In this document: positions 54,697-63,990 of the stretch, piece by piece
How the letters are laid out: every line of letters begins with the position of its first letter
Numbering within the stretch: position 1 is the first letter of the stretch
NCBI RefSeq assembly: GCF_031085175.1
Contig: NZ_JAVHUY010000021.1
Coordinates: 62,001-126,000 of the forward strand
Length of the DNA: 64,000 nt
Reading direction: 5' to 3'
Origin: Phytohabitans maris
Lineage (GTDB): Bacteria; Actinomycetota; Actinomycetes; Mycobacteriales; Micromonosporaceae
Notes under the pieces: model-generated
What the model was told of the DNA's origin: nothing
The model's database searches: none
What the model saw: the letters and a program-made list of their open reading frames with translations, nothing else
Program-made: the position numbers and the translations under genes

Positions 54697-56226
54697 ATGG
54701 ACCGCAGGAGGGCGTTGACCATCGGCCTGGTGGTGGCCACAGCTGGAGCCGCGGCCGCGGTGACGATCCCGGCGGTGGCGACCACGAGAGGCGCGGCGCC
54801 CGGCGCGCCAGAGCCCGAGCTGCTCTCGGCGCTCCAGCGCGACCTCGGTCTGACCCAGGACCAGGCCCGCACGCGGCTGACGAGCGAGCGCTCCGCCAGT
54901 CGTACCATCGCCGAACTGAAGGCCGGCGCGGCCGACGCCTGGGGTGGTGCCTGGCTGAGCGCGGACGCCACCCGCCTGACCGTGGCCGTGACCGATCCGG
55001 CGCTGGCCGAGCGGGTGCGTGCCGCGGGCGCCGAGCCCAAGGTGGTCAGCCGCAGCGCCGCGGACCTCGACACGGTCAAGCGCACGCTCGACCAGAACGC
55101 GGACGCGGCCACCCCCAACCTCCCCGGTTGGTACGTGGACGTGGCCGACAACACCGTTGTCGTGCTCGCCCAGAAGGGCGGGGAGGCGGCGGCCCGCGAG
55201 TTCGCGACGGACGCGGGCGCGCCGGCGTCGAGCGTGCGGGTGGTCTCCACGGAGGAGGCACCGACGCCGTTCTTCGACGTACGCGGTGCCGACCCGTTCT
55301 TCATCGACAGCGCCGCCCGCTGCTCGATCGGCTTCTCGGTCGTCGGCGGCTTCGTGACCGCCGGCCACTGCGGCGAGGTCGGGGCCACGACCACTGGCTT
55401 CAACCAGGAGGCGCAGGGCACGTTCACGGCGTCCTCCTTCCCCGGCGACGACTGGGGCGTGGTCGAGGTCAACGGTGACTGGACGCCGCGTCCGGTCGTC
55501 AACGACTTCAACGGCGGCGAGGTCACCGTCGCGGGCGCCGAAGAGGCCCCGGTCGGCGCCTCGATCTGCCGCTCCGGCTCCACGACCGGCACCCGCTGCG
55601 GCGTCGTACAGGCCAAGAACGCGACGGTCAACTACCCCGAGGGCACCGTGACCGGCCTGACCCGCACCGACGTGTGCGCCGAGCCGGGCGACTCGGGTGG
55701 CTCGTGGATGTCCGGCGACCAGGCCCAGGGCGTGACCTCGGGCGGTTCGGGCGACTGCACGGTCGGCGGCATCACGTTCTTCCAGCCGCTCACCGAGATC
55801 CTCGAGGTCAACCAGCTGACCCTCGTCACCAGCAACGGCGAGGTGCCCCCGCCGCCCGAGACGAGCACCCCGCCGACCACCGCCCCGCCCGCGCCCGAAC
55901 CCCCGGCGGCCAACGCGTGCGCGGACGAGGAGGTCACGGTGGCCGGTGAGCTGAGCCGTACGGGTGCCCGCCAGTCCCAGCCGAACGGCCGCTTCTTCCG
56001 TACCGGCGGCGGCGAGCAGACCGCCTGCCTGGACGGGCCGGACGGCACCGACTTCGACCTCTCCCTCCAGCGCTGGAACGGCCAGTCGTGGCAGACCGTG
56101 GCGCGGGCCACCGGCGCGGAGGCGGACGAGACGCTGACCTTCGACGGCGACGCGGGCATCTACCGGTACCGGGTGCAGTCGAGGAGCGGATCGGGCGAGT
56201 ACACGCTGGGGTTCTCCACCCCGTAA
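54697..56226 (+). CDS. secreted streptogrisin-like S1 serine protease with C-terminal pre-peptidase domain
   Basis: A 509-aa exported protease. The signal peptide (MDRRRALTIGLVVATAGAAAAVT) is followed by an alpha-lytic-protease-type propeptide (LQRDLGLTQDQARTRLTSE; GWYVDVADNTVVVLAQKGG). The catalytic domain starts near 205. The triad is His in FVTAGHCGEV, Asp in DDWGVVEV and Ser in EPGDSGGSWMSG. A Pro/Thr-rich linker (PPPPETSTPPTTAPPAPEPP) leads to a C-terminal beta domain (ELSRTGARQSQPNGRFFRTGGGEQTACLDG) that resembles pre-peptidase C-terminal domains. The ATG at 54697 has GGGAGG 8 nt upstream; 54679 is an alternative. Confidence 0.92.
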   Translation: MDRRRALTIGLVVATAGAAAAVTIPAVATTRGAAPGAPEPELLSALQRDLGLTQDQARTRLTSERSASRTIAELKAGAADAWGGAWLSADATRLTVAVTDPALAERVRAAGAEPKVVSRSAADLDTVKRTLDQNADAATPNLPGWYVDVADNTVVVLAQKGGEAAAREFATDAGAPASSVRVVSTEEAPTPFFDVRGADPFFIDSAARCSIGFSVVGGFVTAGHCGEVGATTTGFNQEAQGTFTASSFPGDDWGVVEVNGDWTPRPVVNDFNGGEVTVAGAEEAPVGASICRSGSTTGTRCGVVQAKNATVNYPEGTVTGLTRTDVCAEPGDSGGSWMSGDQAQGVTSGGSGDCTVGGITFFQPLTEILEVNQLTLVTSNGEVPPPPETSTPPTTAPPAPEPPAANACADEEVTVAGELSRTGARQSQPNGRFFRTGGGEQTACLDGPDGTDFDLSLQRWNGQSWQTVARATGAEADETLTFDGDAGIYRYRVQSRSGSGEYTLGFSTP

Positions 56227-56380
56227 CCGCGGCAAGAGTCTTCAGCAAGGCGTCGCGGGCACATCCGGTAACTGCCAGCCGGGGCCCGCGGCGCGCCGCA
56301 GCGGACGCGCCTCCTCGGCCGCGGCGGCGAAAAGAAGCCCGTACACCGCCATCTCGGGCCGGCGGTGAGCGGGCGGAGGG

Positions 56381-58837
56381 CTACTCGGGGCGGAGCTGGG
56401 CCAGGGCCTCTTCCAGCTCGTCCGGCTTGACCAGCACGTCTCGCGCCTTGGAGCCCTCGGACGGGCCGACGATGCCGCGGGTCTCCATCAGGTCCATCAG
56501 GCGGCCCGCCTTGGCGAAGCCGACCCGCAGCTTGCGCTGGAGCATCGAGGTCGAGCCGAACTGCGACGTGACGACCAGCTCGATCGCCTGTACCAGCAGG
56601 TCGAGGTCGTCGCCGATCTCCTCGTCGATCTTCTTCTTCGGGTCCTGCACCGGGGTCAGCACGTCCGGCCGGAACTCCGGCTCGCGCTGGTCCTTGCAGT
56701 GCTTGACCATGGCGTTGATCTCGTTTTCGCTGACCCAGGCGCCCTGGATGCGGATCGGCTTGGAGGCGCCCATCGGCAGGAAGAGGCCGTCGCCGCGGCC
56801 GATCAGCTTTTCCGCGCCGGGCTGGTCGAGGATGACCCGGGAGTCGGCGAGCGACGAGGTGGCGAACGCCAGGCGGGACGGCACGTTCGCCTTGATGAGG
56901 CCGGTTACCACGTCGACCGAGGGGCGCTGGGTGGCCAGTACCAGGTGGATGCCGGCCGCGCGGGCCAGCTGGGTGATCCGGACGACCGAGTCTTCGACGT
57001 CGCGCGGGGCGACCATCATGAGGTCGGCCAGCTCGTCGACGATCACCAGCAGGTACGGGTACGGGCGGATCTCCCGTTCGCTGCCCGGCGGAGGCTTGAT
57101 CTGCCCACCGCGTACCTTGCGGTTGTAGTCGTCGATGTGGCGTACCCCGGCGGCGGCCAGGTCGTCGTACCGCATGTCCATCTCGCGGACGACCCAGTCG
57201 AGCGAGTCGGCGGCCTTCTTCGGGTTGGTGATGATCGGGGTGACGAGGTGCGGGATCCCCTCGTACGAGGTCATCTCCACGCGCTTCGGGTCGATCAGGA
57301 CCAGCCGTACCTCGTCCGGCGTGGCCCGGCTCAGGATCGAGACGAGCAGCGAGTTGAGGCAGGACGACTTGCCCGCTCCGGTGGCGCCGGCGATGAGGAT
57401 GTGCGGCATCTTGGCGAGGTTGGCCACCACGTAGCCGCCCTCGATGTCCTTGCCGAGCGCCACGAGCATCGGGTGGTGGTCGCCGGTGGCGGCGCGCGAG
57501 CGGAGCACGTCGCCGAGCGCCACGTCCTCGCGGTCGGAGTTGGGGATCTCGACGCCGACCGCGCTCTTGCCCGGGATCGGGCTGAGGATCCGCACGTCGG
57601 GGGACTTCACCGCGTACGCGATGTTGCGCGACAGCTGCGTGATCCGCTCGACCTTGACGCCGTGGCCCAGCTCCACCTCGTACCGGGTGACCGTCGGCCC
57701 CCGGGTGAAGCCGGTGACCGCCGCGTCCACGTCGAACTGCTCGAAAACACCCTGCAGGGCGGCGATGACCTCGTCGTTCGCCTTGCTCCGGGCCTTGGCC
57801 GCGGCGCCCTGCTTGAGCAGGTTGGCCGGGGGCAGCTTGTAGTCGCCGGCCATGCCGGTGATGGCGAGCTGCTCGGCGCGGGTGGGGGGCGGCGAGTGCT
57901 CGGGCGGCTCGGCGGCCTTGCGGGCGGCGGGTACGGCGGCCGGCGGCTTGCGCGGCAGCAGCACCGTGTCGTGGACGACCTCCTCCTCGGCCGGCTCGCC
58001 CGCTTCGTCCGCGAGGGCCGCCTGCCTGCGGCGCGACGGCGATCGGCGCCGCACCGGCGGGGGCTCCTCTTCCTCTTCGTCGTCCTCGTCATCGGACGAG
58101 TCGGGTTCGTCCGGCGGAAGCGGCCGCCCCAGCACGGAGCCGATCAGCAGGCCCAGCCGCTCCGGGACCTTGTTGATCGGGGTGGCGGTGATGACCAGCA
58201 GGCCGAAGAGCATCAGCAGGACGAGCAGCGGGAACGCCACCCACTCGGTCACCGCCCGCTCCAGCAGCCCGCCGAGGCCGGCGCCGACCAGCCCGCCCGC
58301 GTAGTCGCGCTGGGCGTTGTCGATCGGGTCCTGGGCGAGGTGGAGCAGGCCGGCCGCGGAGAGGATCAGCGCGGACCAGCCGACCACCCCCCGGCCCCGC
58401 TGCTCGGGGTCGCTCGGCGCGCGCATCAGCCGGATCGCGGCGACGAGCAGCAGCAGCGGCAGCGCGGCGGCGATCGCGCCGAGGAAGAGTCGTACGGTGT
58501 CGGCCACCCGGTCGCCGACCGGACCGGCACCGGAAAACCAGACCGCGACGCCGGTGAGGATCGCCAGGCCCAGCAGCAGGAGGCCACCGCCGTCGCGGCG
58601 GTGCTCGGGGTCGAGGTCACGGGCGGTGGCGGCCTGGCGGCCGACGCCCCGGACCACCCAGCCCACGCCGTGCGCGATACCCATCCAGAGCGCGCGGACG
58701 CCCCGGCCGACGAAGACGGCCGGGCTGCCGGTCGAGGTGCGGCGGCGGGTGCGTGAGGTCTGACGGGCGCGACCGCTCGCGGCGCGCGCGGTGGACGCGC
58801 CGCGCCGCCGACTCGCCTGGGTGGTGCGGCCAGCCAT
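56381..58837 (-). CDS. ftsK: DNA translocase FtsK/SpoIIIE
   Basis: An 818-aa septal DNA pump. The basic N-terminus is followed by four hydrophobic segments (about 85-230), then an acidic/Pro linker. The motor has Walker [19 protein letters not shown], Walker [15 protein letters not shown] and [27 protein letters not shown]. The C-terminal winged-helix gamma domain ([51 protein letters not shown]) recognises polar DNA motifs. ATG 58837 is chosen at the basic start; longer in-frame extensions are not credible. Confidence 0.96.
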   Translation of the reverse strand: MAGRTTQASRRRGASTARAASGRARQTSRTRRRTSTGSPAVFVGRGVRALWMGIAHGVGWVVRGVGRQAATARDLDPEHRRDGGGLLLLGLAILTGVAVWFSGAGPVGDRVADTVRLFLGAIAAALPLLLLVAAIRLMRAPSDPEQRGRGVVGWSALILSAAGLLHLAQDPIDNAQRDYAGGLVGAGLGGLLERAVTEWVAFPLLVLLMLFGLLVITATPINKVPERLGLLIGSVLGRPLPPDEPDSSDDEDDEEEEEPPPVRRRSPSRRRQAALADEAGEPAEEEVVHDTVLLPRKPPAAVPAARKAAEPPEHSPPPTRAEQLAITGMAGDYKLPPANLLKQGAAAKARSKANDEVIAALQGVFEQFDVDAAVTGFTRGPTVTRYEVELGHGVKVERITQLSRNIAYAVKSPDVRILSPIPGKSAVGVEIPNSDREDVALGDVLRSRAATGDHHPMLVALGKDIEGGYVVANLAKMPHILIAGATGAGKSSCLNSLLVSILSRATPDEVRLVLIDPKRVEMTSYEGIPHLVTPIITNPKKAADSLDWVVREMDMRYDDLAAAGVRHIDDYNRKVRGGQIKPPPGSEREIRPYPYLLVIVDELADLMMVAPRDVEDSVVRITQLARAAGIHLVLATQRPSVDVVTGLIKANVPSRLAFATSSLADSRVILDQPGAEKLIGRGDGLFLPMGASKPIRIQGAWVSENEINAMVKHCKDQREPEFRPDVLTPVQDPKKKIDEEIGDDLDLLVQAIELVVTSQFGSTSMLQRKLRVGFAKAGRLMDLMETRGIVGPSEGSKARDVLVKPDELEEALAQLRPE

Positions 58838-58993
58838 AGGCCCTAGGATCACACGGTAGTCGCACGGCACGGCGGACCTGGGGTCTCCGGCGGCGTGTCT
58901 CGGCCGGGCGCGACCCGTTGATCCGCGTTGGCGCCGCCGTCGTATCGTGCCCCGGGGATTCAACGCAGCCACACCCGAAGGGACATTTCTCGC

Positions 58994-59431
58994 ATGCCAA
59001 CCGACGGCGAGGTGCAGACACTCGCGCCGCTCACCAACGGGCTGATCGCCGAGGTGCTGACCGCCCGCGGCTACAACTTCGGCACAGACGACGACGGTGA
59101 CATCGGCGGGATGTGGGACGACAACCTCATCTGGTTCTTCCGCCGCGGCTCCCAGGGCGAGATGCTCCAGGTACGTACGCTCGCCGCCGCCGAGTTCACC
59201 GTGGACGACGTGCCGCGGCTCTACGCGTTCTGCAACGAGTGGAACCACGACCGCCTGTGGCCGAAGGCGTTCGTCCACGTCAACGACGACGGCACGGCCC
59301 GCGTCTTCGGCGAGGTCACCACCGATCTGGAACGCGGAGTCTCGCACGCCCAGCTCGACCAGCTCATCGGCTGCGGCATCTCGACCGGCTGCCAGCTCGC
59401 CGAGGCGGCGGCGGGGCTGAAGGCACCGTGA
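58994..59431 (+). CDS. YbjN-domain protein
   Basis: A 145-aa YbjN-family protein. [40 protein letters not shown] begins the fold and [41 protein letters not shown] is the family core. YbjN folds resemble type III secretion chaperones. It is paralogous to the C-terminal 115 residues of the protein at 61384. Its stop overlaps the first of two mini-ORFs that lead into the Hsp90-like gene. Confidence 0.9.
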   Translation: MPTDGEVQTLAPLTNGLIAEVLTARGYNFGTDDDGDIGGMWDDNLIWFFRRGSQGEMLQVRTLAAAEFTVDDVPRLYAFCNEWNHDRLWPKAFVHVNDDGTARVFGEVTTDLERGVSHAQLDQLIGCGISTGCQLAEAAAGLKAP

Positions 59432-59460
59432 GCGAGCGAGCGAACCAGGAGGCACCGTGA
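59428..59460 (+). CDS. 10-aa mini-ORF ([10 protein letters not shown])
   Basis: The GTG overlaps the YbjN stop and its own TGA overlaps the next GTG. It carries AGGAGG positioned for that next start. It may act only in translational coupling. Confidence 0.35.
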   Translation: MSERANQEAP

Positions 59461-59588
59461 GCGAGCGAGTTGGCGCGGCGGCGTCTGGACTGAGGGGCCC
59501 CGCCGACGAAGTCGGGGTTTCGGGGTCGCGAGGGAAGACGTCGCCTTCGGCGCCGCACGAGCGAGCGAACCAGGAGGCACCGTGAGCG
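59434..59588. repeat. two exact 30-bp direct repeats carrying ribosome site and start codon
   Basis: The repeats are at 59434-59463 and 59559-59588, 125 bp apart. Each begins GAGCGAGCGAACC and ends AGGAGGCACCGTGAGCG, that is AGGAGG, a 4-nt spacer (CACC) and a GTG start. The 95 bp between them contain a CCCCGCCGAC/GTCGGGG-type hairpin. Confidence 0.88.
59457..59585 (+). CDS. 42-aa mini-ORF coupled to Hsp90-like gene
   Basis: It starts GTG with AGGAGG upstream, encodes [20 protein letters not shown] and ends with HERANQEAP before a TGA overlapping the Hsp90-like GTG. Its last residues repeat those of the 10-aa mini-ORF because both lie on a 30-bp duplication. Peptide function is doubtful; the coupling arrangement is clear. 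Confidence 0.35.
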   Translation: MSERVGAAASGLRGPADEVGVSGSRGKTSPSAPHERANQEAP

Positions 59589-61387
59589 GGACCGAGCACC
59601 GGTTTCAGGTCGACCTGCGCGGTGTGGTCGACCTGCTCAGCCACCATCTTTACGCGAGCCCGCGAGTCTTCGTACGCGAGCTGTTGCAGAACGGCACCGA
59701 CGCGATCACCGCGCGTCGCGCCGCGGACCCGGACGCACCCGCCGGCCGCGTGGTCATCGAGTCGCTGCCCGGCGGCGCGCTGCGGGTGACCGACAACGGC
59801 ATCGGGCTGACCGAGGCGGAGGTGCACACGTTCCTGGCCAGCGTCGGGCGCACCTCCAAGCGCGACGACCTGGGCTTCGCGCGGCAGGACTACCTCGGCC
59901 AGTTCGGCATCGGGCTGCTCTCCTGCTTCATGGTCGCGGACGCGATCGAGGTGGTCTCCCGCTCCACGAAGGGGGGCGAGGCGGTCAGCTGGACCGGGTA
60001 CGGGGACGGCCGCTACACCGTCGGCGCCGCCGAGGCCGCGGAGGTCGGCACGACGGTCACCCTCCGCCCGCGCGCCGGCGCCGAGCACTGGCTCACCCCG
60101 GCCACCGTCCGCGAGCTCGCCAGGTCGTATGCCCAGCTCCTGGACATCGAGGTCACCGTCGGGGGCGAGCGGATCACCGAGCCGCGGGCTCCGTGGGAGA
60201 TCAGCTATGACGATCCCGAGGTACGCCGCTCGGCGCTCCTCGACTACGGCGCCAAGCTGCTCGGCAGCCGCCCGATGGAGGTCATCGACCTGAGCGTGCC
60301 CGAGGCGGGGCTGCGCGGGGTCGGCTTCGTGCTCGCCTCCCCGGCCCAGGTCGGGCAGGGCGGCCACCGCGTGTACCTCAAGCGGATGCTGCTCAGCGAG
60401 GACGCCTCCAAGCTGGTGCCGGAGTGGGCGTTCTTCGTCCGCTGCGTGGTCGACACGAGCATGCTGCGGCCGACCGCGAGCCGCGAGGCGCTGTACGAGG
60501 ACGACCTGCTCTCCGCCGTGCGCGCCGGGCTCGGCGAGCAGATCCGCACCTGGCTGCTCGACCTGTCGGTCAACGACCCCGAGCGGCTCGCCGCGTTCCT
60601 GCGCGTGCACCACCTGGGCGTCAAGGCGCTCGCCGTGCGCGACGACGAGATGCTCAAGCTGGTCGACGCGTGGTTGCCGTTCGAGACGAGCCGGGGCACG
60701 ATGCCGCTGCGGGTGTTCCGCCGCGGCCTCTCGATGATCCGGTACGTGGAGACGGTCGACGAGTTCCGTTCGCTGGCCGCGATCGCCAGCGCCGCCGGTA
60801 CCCCGGTGGTCAACGCCGGGTACGCGTACGACACCGAGATCCTGGAGCGACTGTCCAGGGTGGACTCCGAAGCACGGGTGCGCCGCCTCGACCCGGGCGA
60901 GCTGGCCGCGCGGCTCGACCCGCTGCCGCCGGCCCAGGAGGAGCTGGTGGCGCCGTTCCTGGAGACCGCGCGGGCGGTGCTGCGCGAGCTGGACTGCGTG
61001 CCGCTGATCCGCCAGTTCGACCCGGTGTCGATGCCCGCGCTGTACGTGATGAGCCAGAAGGCGCGCACCCAGGACACCGTCCGGCGCAGCATCGAGGCGG
61101 TCGACGAGCTGTGGTCGGACGTGCTCTCCGCGTTCAACGACGTGACCGTGGAGCACCGGCCGGAGCTGGTCTTCAACTGGCGCCACCCGCTCATCCGCAA
61201 GATCACGTCGTACCCGCCGGGGCCCGCGCTACGCCACGCCGTCGAGGCCCTGTACGGCCAGGCGCTGCTCGCCGGACACCACCCGCTGCGCGCGGTGGAC
61301 CAGGCGGCGCTCAACCGTTCCTTCCTCGCTCTGCTCGACCGTGCCTTTACGGACGTCCCGTCATCTGATTCAACGGAGAAGTCATGA
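59582..61387 (+). CDS. HSP90-family ATPase (HtpG-like)
   Basis: A 601-aa GHKL-fold chaperone. The ATP-binding domain has [46 protein letters not shown] and [24 protein letters not shown]. The middle domain contains [44 protein letters not shown], with the conserved SRE. The C-terminal dimerisation part is diverged and shorter than in E. coli HtpG (624 aa). GTG 59582 has AGGAGG 4 nt upstream. It overlaps the TPR-YbjN gene by ATGA and is flanked on both sides by YbjN domains, suggesting a dedicated complex (inference). Confidence 0.92.
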   Translation: MSGTEHRFQVDLRGVVDLLSHHLYASPRVFVRELLQNGTDAITARRAADPDAPAGRVVIESLPGGALRVTDNGIGLTEAEVHTFLASVGRTSKRDDLGFARQDYLGQFGIGLLSCFMVADAIEVVSRSTKGGEAVSWTGYGDGRYTVGAAEAAEVGTTVTLRPRAGAEHWLTPATVRELARSYAQLLDIEVTVGGERITEPRAPWEISYDDPEVRRSALLDYGAKLLGSRPMEVIDLSVPEAGLRGVGFVLASPAQVGQGGHRVYLKRMLLSEDASKLVPEWAFFVRCVVDTSMLRPTASREALYEDDLLSAVRAGLGEQIRTWLLDLSVNDPERLAAFLRVHHLGVKALAVRDDEMLKLVDAWLPFETSRGTMPLRVFRRGLSMIRYVETVDEFRSLAAIASAAGTPVVNAGYAYDTEILERLSRVDSEARVRRLDPGELAARLDPLPPAQEELVAPFLETARAVLRELDCVPLIRQFDPVSMPALYVMSQKARTQDTVRRSIEAVDELWSDVLSAFNDVTVEHRPELVFNWRHPLIRKITSYPPGPALRHAVEALYGQALLAGHHPLRAVDQAALNRSFLALLDRAFTDVPSSDSTEKS

Positions 61388-62952
61388 CCACCGCGCACGA
61401 GTTGCAGGAGGCCCTCGAAGAGGCCCGCGAGCTCCCCGACGGCGACGGCAAGATCGCCGAGCTGGAGCGCATCGCGGCCCACGCGGACGCCGCCGGCGAC
61501 GTACGGCTGGGCTACGACGCCCGGATCGACCTCATCGACGCGTACAACAACCACACCGAGCGGTGGCGCATGCTGCCCGCGTTCGGCTGGTGCCTGGCGG
61601 CGTACGACCGCGACCCCTCGATGTTCGAGGAGTGGGACGGCGAGCAGTTGCGCTGGTACCACAAGTGGGCGGTGGCCACGCTGCGCAGCACGCCGCGCGT
61701 GGGCCTGGCCCAGACGCAGGCCGCGCTCGACGACATGGAACGGCGCTTCCGGGCCGGCGGGCACAGCATGCAGACCATCTACAACCTCCGCTGCAAGATC
61801 GCCGACCACATCGGCGACGAGCCGGGGGCGCGCAAGTGGTTCGACCTGTGGCGCACCGCCGAGCGCGACGAAAACAGCGACTGTGCCGGCTGCGACCCGT
61901 CCCGCCAGGCCGAGCTGCTCGCCGGCTGGGGCGAGTGGGACGACGCCGTCAAGACGGTCGAGCCGGTGCTGAGTGGCGTGCTGGGCTGCGCCGAGCAGCC
62001 GGAGAAGGCGCTGGTCGCGGTCCTCATGCCGTACCTGCGGCTGGGCCGCCACGAGGAGGCGGCGAAGGCGCACGTGCGGGCGTACCGCCGGCACCGCCAC
62101 GAGCGGGACGCGTTCGCGTTCCTCCCCGAGCACCTGCGGTTCTGCGTGCTGACCGGCAACGCCGACCGGGCCGTCGACATCCTCGCCGAGCACCTGAGCT
62201 GGCTCGACCGCCCGTACGACGACGCCTCCGCGATGGAGTTCGCCGCCGCGGGCGCGCTGGTGTGCCGGCTGGCCGCACCGACCGGCCGGACCATCCATCG
62301 GCCGTCGTTCGAGAGCCGCCCCGAGGCCACGCTCACGCTGGAGCAGCTCGGCGCCGACCTGGCCGCGCAGGCCCGGGAGATCGCCGGGCAGTTCGACGCC
62401 CGCAACGGCACCGACCACCAGTCTCGCCGGATGGCCCGGTGGATGTCCGCGGAGCCGATGCTGGACAGCCTGGAGCTGCCGCCGGACCAGCCCACCCCGT
62501 CGTACATGACCGAGCCCGGCCTACCCCCCGAGGGCCGCGAGGAGGTCGTGGCGCCGCTGAACGTGCAGAGCATCACCGCTGCCCTGGACGACCGCGGCGA
62601 CCGGTACTACGTCGACGAGGACGGCACGGTCGGCGGCCAGTGGGGCAAGGGCATGCTGACCTTCGACCGGATGGGCGAGCAGGGCGAGATCCTGCACGTA
62701 CGCGTGGTGGCCCAGCGCCGCCTCCCGGCCGACCGGCTCATGGAGGCGTACGCGTTCTGCAACGCCTGGAACCACGACAAGCTGCTGCCCAAGGCGTACG
62801 TGCACGACACCGGCCAGGGCGACCTCATCCTGGCCGGCGACATCACCACGGACCTGGAGCACGGCGTGGCCGCGCCCCAGCTCGGCGTGCTGCTGCACGC
62901 CGCGATCGTCACGAGCGCCCAGTTCGCCGACGAGGTGGCCGACCTGCCGTAG
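61384..62952 (+). CDS. TPR-like protein with C-terminal YbjN domain
   Basis: A 522-aa protein. Residues 1-400 are helical, with tetratricopeptide-like pairs (ELQEALEEARELPDGDGKIAELERIAAHADAAGD; LLAGWGEWDDAVKTVEPVL; YLRLGRHEEAAKAHVRAY) and a CAGCDPSRQAE motif. From about 405 a YbjN domain follows (YAFCNAWNHDKLLPKAYVHDTGQGDLILAGDITTDLEHGV), clearly paralogous to the protein at 58994. It overlaps the Hsp90-like gene by 4 bp. TPR proteins are classic Hsp90 co-chaperones in eukaryotes, which makes the pairing notable. Confidence 0.85.
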   Translation: MTTAHELQEALEEARELPDGDGKIAELERIAAHADAAGDVRLGYDARIDLIDAYNNHTERWRMLPAFGWCLAAYDRDPSMFEEWDGEQLRWYHKWAVATLRSTPRVGLAQTQAALDDMERRFRAGGHSMQTIYNLRCKIADHIGDEPGARKWFDLWRTAERDENSDCAGCDPSRQAELLAGWGEWDDAVKTVEPVLSGVLGCAEQPEKALVAVLMPYLRLGRHEEAAKAHVRAYRRHRHERDAFAFLPEHLRFCVLTGNADRAVDILAEHLSWLDRPYDDASAMEFAAAGALVCRLAAPTGRTIHRPSFESRPEATLTLEQLGADLAAQAREIAGQFDARNGTDHQSRRMARWMSAEPMLDSLELPPDQPTPSYMTEPGLPPEGREEVVAPLNVQSITAALDDRGDRYYVDEDGTVGGQWGKGMLTFDRMGEQGEILHVRVVAQRRLPADRLMEAYAFCNAWNHDKLLPKAYVHDTGQGDLILAGDITTDLEHGVAAPQLGVLLHAAIVTSAQFADEVADLP

Positions 62953-62965
62953 CCGGTAAAGTCGC

Positions 62966-63085
62966 GGGGGCGCCCCCCCCCGGGGCGGGGGGGGGGGGGG
63001 GCCCCCGGCCCCGGCGGGCCCCCCCCCCCCCCCCGGCGGCCCCCCCCGCGCCCCCCCCCCCCCCCGGCGCGGCCGGGCGCCCCCG
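62966..63085. other. poly-G/poly-C tract, probable sequencing or assembly artefact
   Basis: Mixed long C and G runs lie just downstream of the TPR-YbjN stop, including 14 G across 62987-63001 and runs of 15 or more C. Normal sequence resumes after about 63085, inside a truncated minus-strand gene, which argues that real sequence has been lost here. Confidence 0.8.
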
Positions 63086-63212
63086 CGGCCGGACGAAGCG
63101 GCCCCACGAGACCACGACGGCGTCGCCGCCAGATCGTGCGCGGCCTGCGCCAGGCGAGAAACCCGCCGAAGACCGCATACGCCACGAACGCGAAGTGCAG
63201 CCCCAGAATCAC
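63086..63212 (-). pseudogene. truncated DUF2784 membrane-protein gene
   Basis: From GTG 63212 on the minus strand the frame reads VILGLHFAFVAYAVFGGFLAWRRPRTIW, the first helix and signature of DUF2784 proteins. It then degenerates into Arg-rich sequence as it enters the homopolymer tract. A full DUF2784 gene needs about 350 bp, but only about 260 bp separate this start from the neighbouring gene end. The gene is probably intact in the organism and damaged by the artefact, though a true truncation is not excluded. Confidence 0.6.
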
Positions 63213-63235
63213 GCCCGTGAGGCGTACGATCTGGA

Positions 63236-63259
63236 CGATATACCGAGGATGGTATATCG
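63236..63259. promoter_or_regulatory. toxin-antitoxin operator, 9-bp inverted repeat
   Basis: CGATATACC and GGTATATCG are perfect inverted arms around GAGGAT. It ends 7 nt before the GTG of the toxin gene, and its right arm contains TATATC, a possible -10. Binding here would silence the operon. It also lies between divergent genes. Confidence 0.75.
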
Positions 63260-63266
63260 TCGGTAA

Positions 63267-63641
63267 GTGCCGGACCGCTACGTGATCGAGTTGGAGCCAG
63301 AGGTTCGAGAGTGGTTGGACACGCTCTCGCTGAAGGACTACGCGAAGGTCGAGGCGATGGCGGACATCCTCGCGGATCAGGCCGAAACCTTGGGGGAGCC
63401 CTATTCGCGGCACCTTTCGGGCAAGACTCGCGAGCTGCGGTTCTATCTCGAGCGCAGTGCGGTGCGGATCAGCTATTGGCTCGCCCCTGGCCGACGAGTG
63501 GTGTTGTTGACGGTCTTTCGTAAGACCAGGCAGGCGGAACGAGCCGAGGTCGATCGAGCGGTGGCCGCGCAGCATGGGTGCGCGGCGGGACATGAGGCAC
63601 ACGCACCGGCCGATCAGGTGTACGGACGCAAGTGGCTGTGA
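63267..63641 (+). CDS. RelE/HigB-type toxin (Gp49-like)
   Basis: A 124-aa protein. ELEPEVREWLDTLSLKDYAKVEAMADILADQAETLGEPYSRHLSGKTRELRFYLERSAVRISYWLAPGRRVVLLTVFRKTRQ matches the phage-derived Gp49-like/HigB family of mRNA interferases, with basic residues (LRF, RIS, FRKT) on the RelE fold. The start is GTG 7 nt after the operator palindrome, compatible with a leaderless mRNA. The toxin precedes the antitoxin, the HigBA order. The C-terminal 35 residues extend beyond the usual end. Confidence 0.88.
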   Translation: MPDRYVIELEPEVREWLDTLSLKDYAKVEAMADILADQAETLGEPYSRHLSGKTRELRFYLERSAVRISYWLAPGRRVVLLTVFRKTRQAERAEVDRAVAAQHGCAAGHEAHAPADQVYGRKWL

Positions 63642-63661
63642 CGTCCGGGAAGGGGTACAGG

Positions 63662-63952
63662 ATGACGACGCGACACACGCGGTGGGAGCGCACCGGGGCT
63701 GATGAGCGCGCCGCCGCCTACGAGGAGGCGCGAACGTCGCTGATGCTCGGCCAGATGGTGCACGACCGGCGCGTTGAGCTGGGTCTCACGCAAGCCGAGC
63801 TGGCGGAGCGCGCGGGCATGACCCAGCCTCAGCTTTCCCGCCTGGAGTCCGGAGGTGCCACGCCCACCGTGCCGCTGCTGGCTCGCCTCGCGGTGGCGCT
63901 GAACGCAGACCTCGACATCGCCTTCCGGCCGCATACCCCTGTTGCGGCCTGA
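63662..63952 (+). CDS. XRE-family antitoxin (HigA-like)
   Basis: A 96-aa protein. RRVELGLTQAELAERAGMTQPQLSRLESGGATPTVPLLARLAVALNADLDIAF is an XRE helix-turn-helix. It follows the toxin by 20 bp with GGAAGGGG before the ATG. It probably neutralises the toxin and binds the palindrome at 63236. A hairpin terminator follows. Confidence 0.88.
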   Translation: MTTRHTRWERTGADERAAAYEEARTSLMLGQMVHDRRVELGLTQAELAERAGMTQPQLSRLESGGATPTVPLLARLAVALNADLDIAFRPHTPVAA

Positions 63953-63964
63953 CGGATGCTGAAG

Positions 63965-63990
63965 GAGCTTCGGCGCGGGCGCCGAAGCTC
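63965..63990 (+). terminator. perfect hairpin after antitoxin gene
   Basis: GAGCTTCGGCGC pairs with GCGCCGAAGCTC across a GG centre, 12 nt after the antitoxin stop. Confidence 0.8.

Noticed and set aside
56381-61186. Very long minus-strand frame running from ftsK across the YbjN and Hsp90-like genes
   Set aside because: Only the part up to 58837 has FtsK similarity; the rest is an Arg/Gly/Ala-rich shadow of well-supported plus-strand genes, a usual effect of high GC content.
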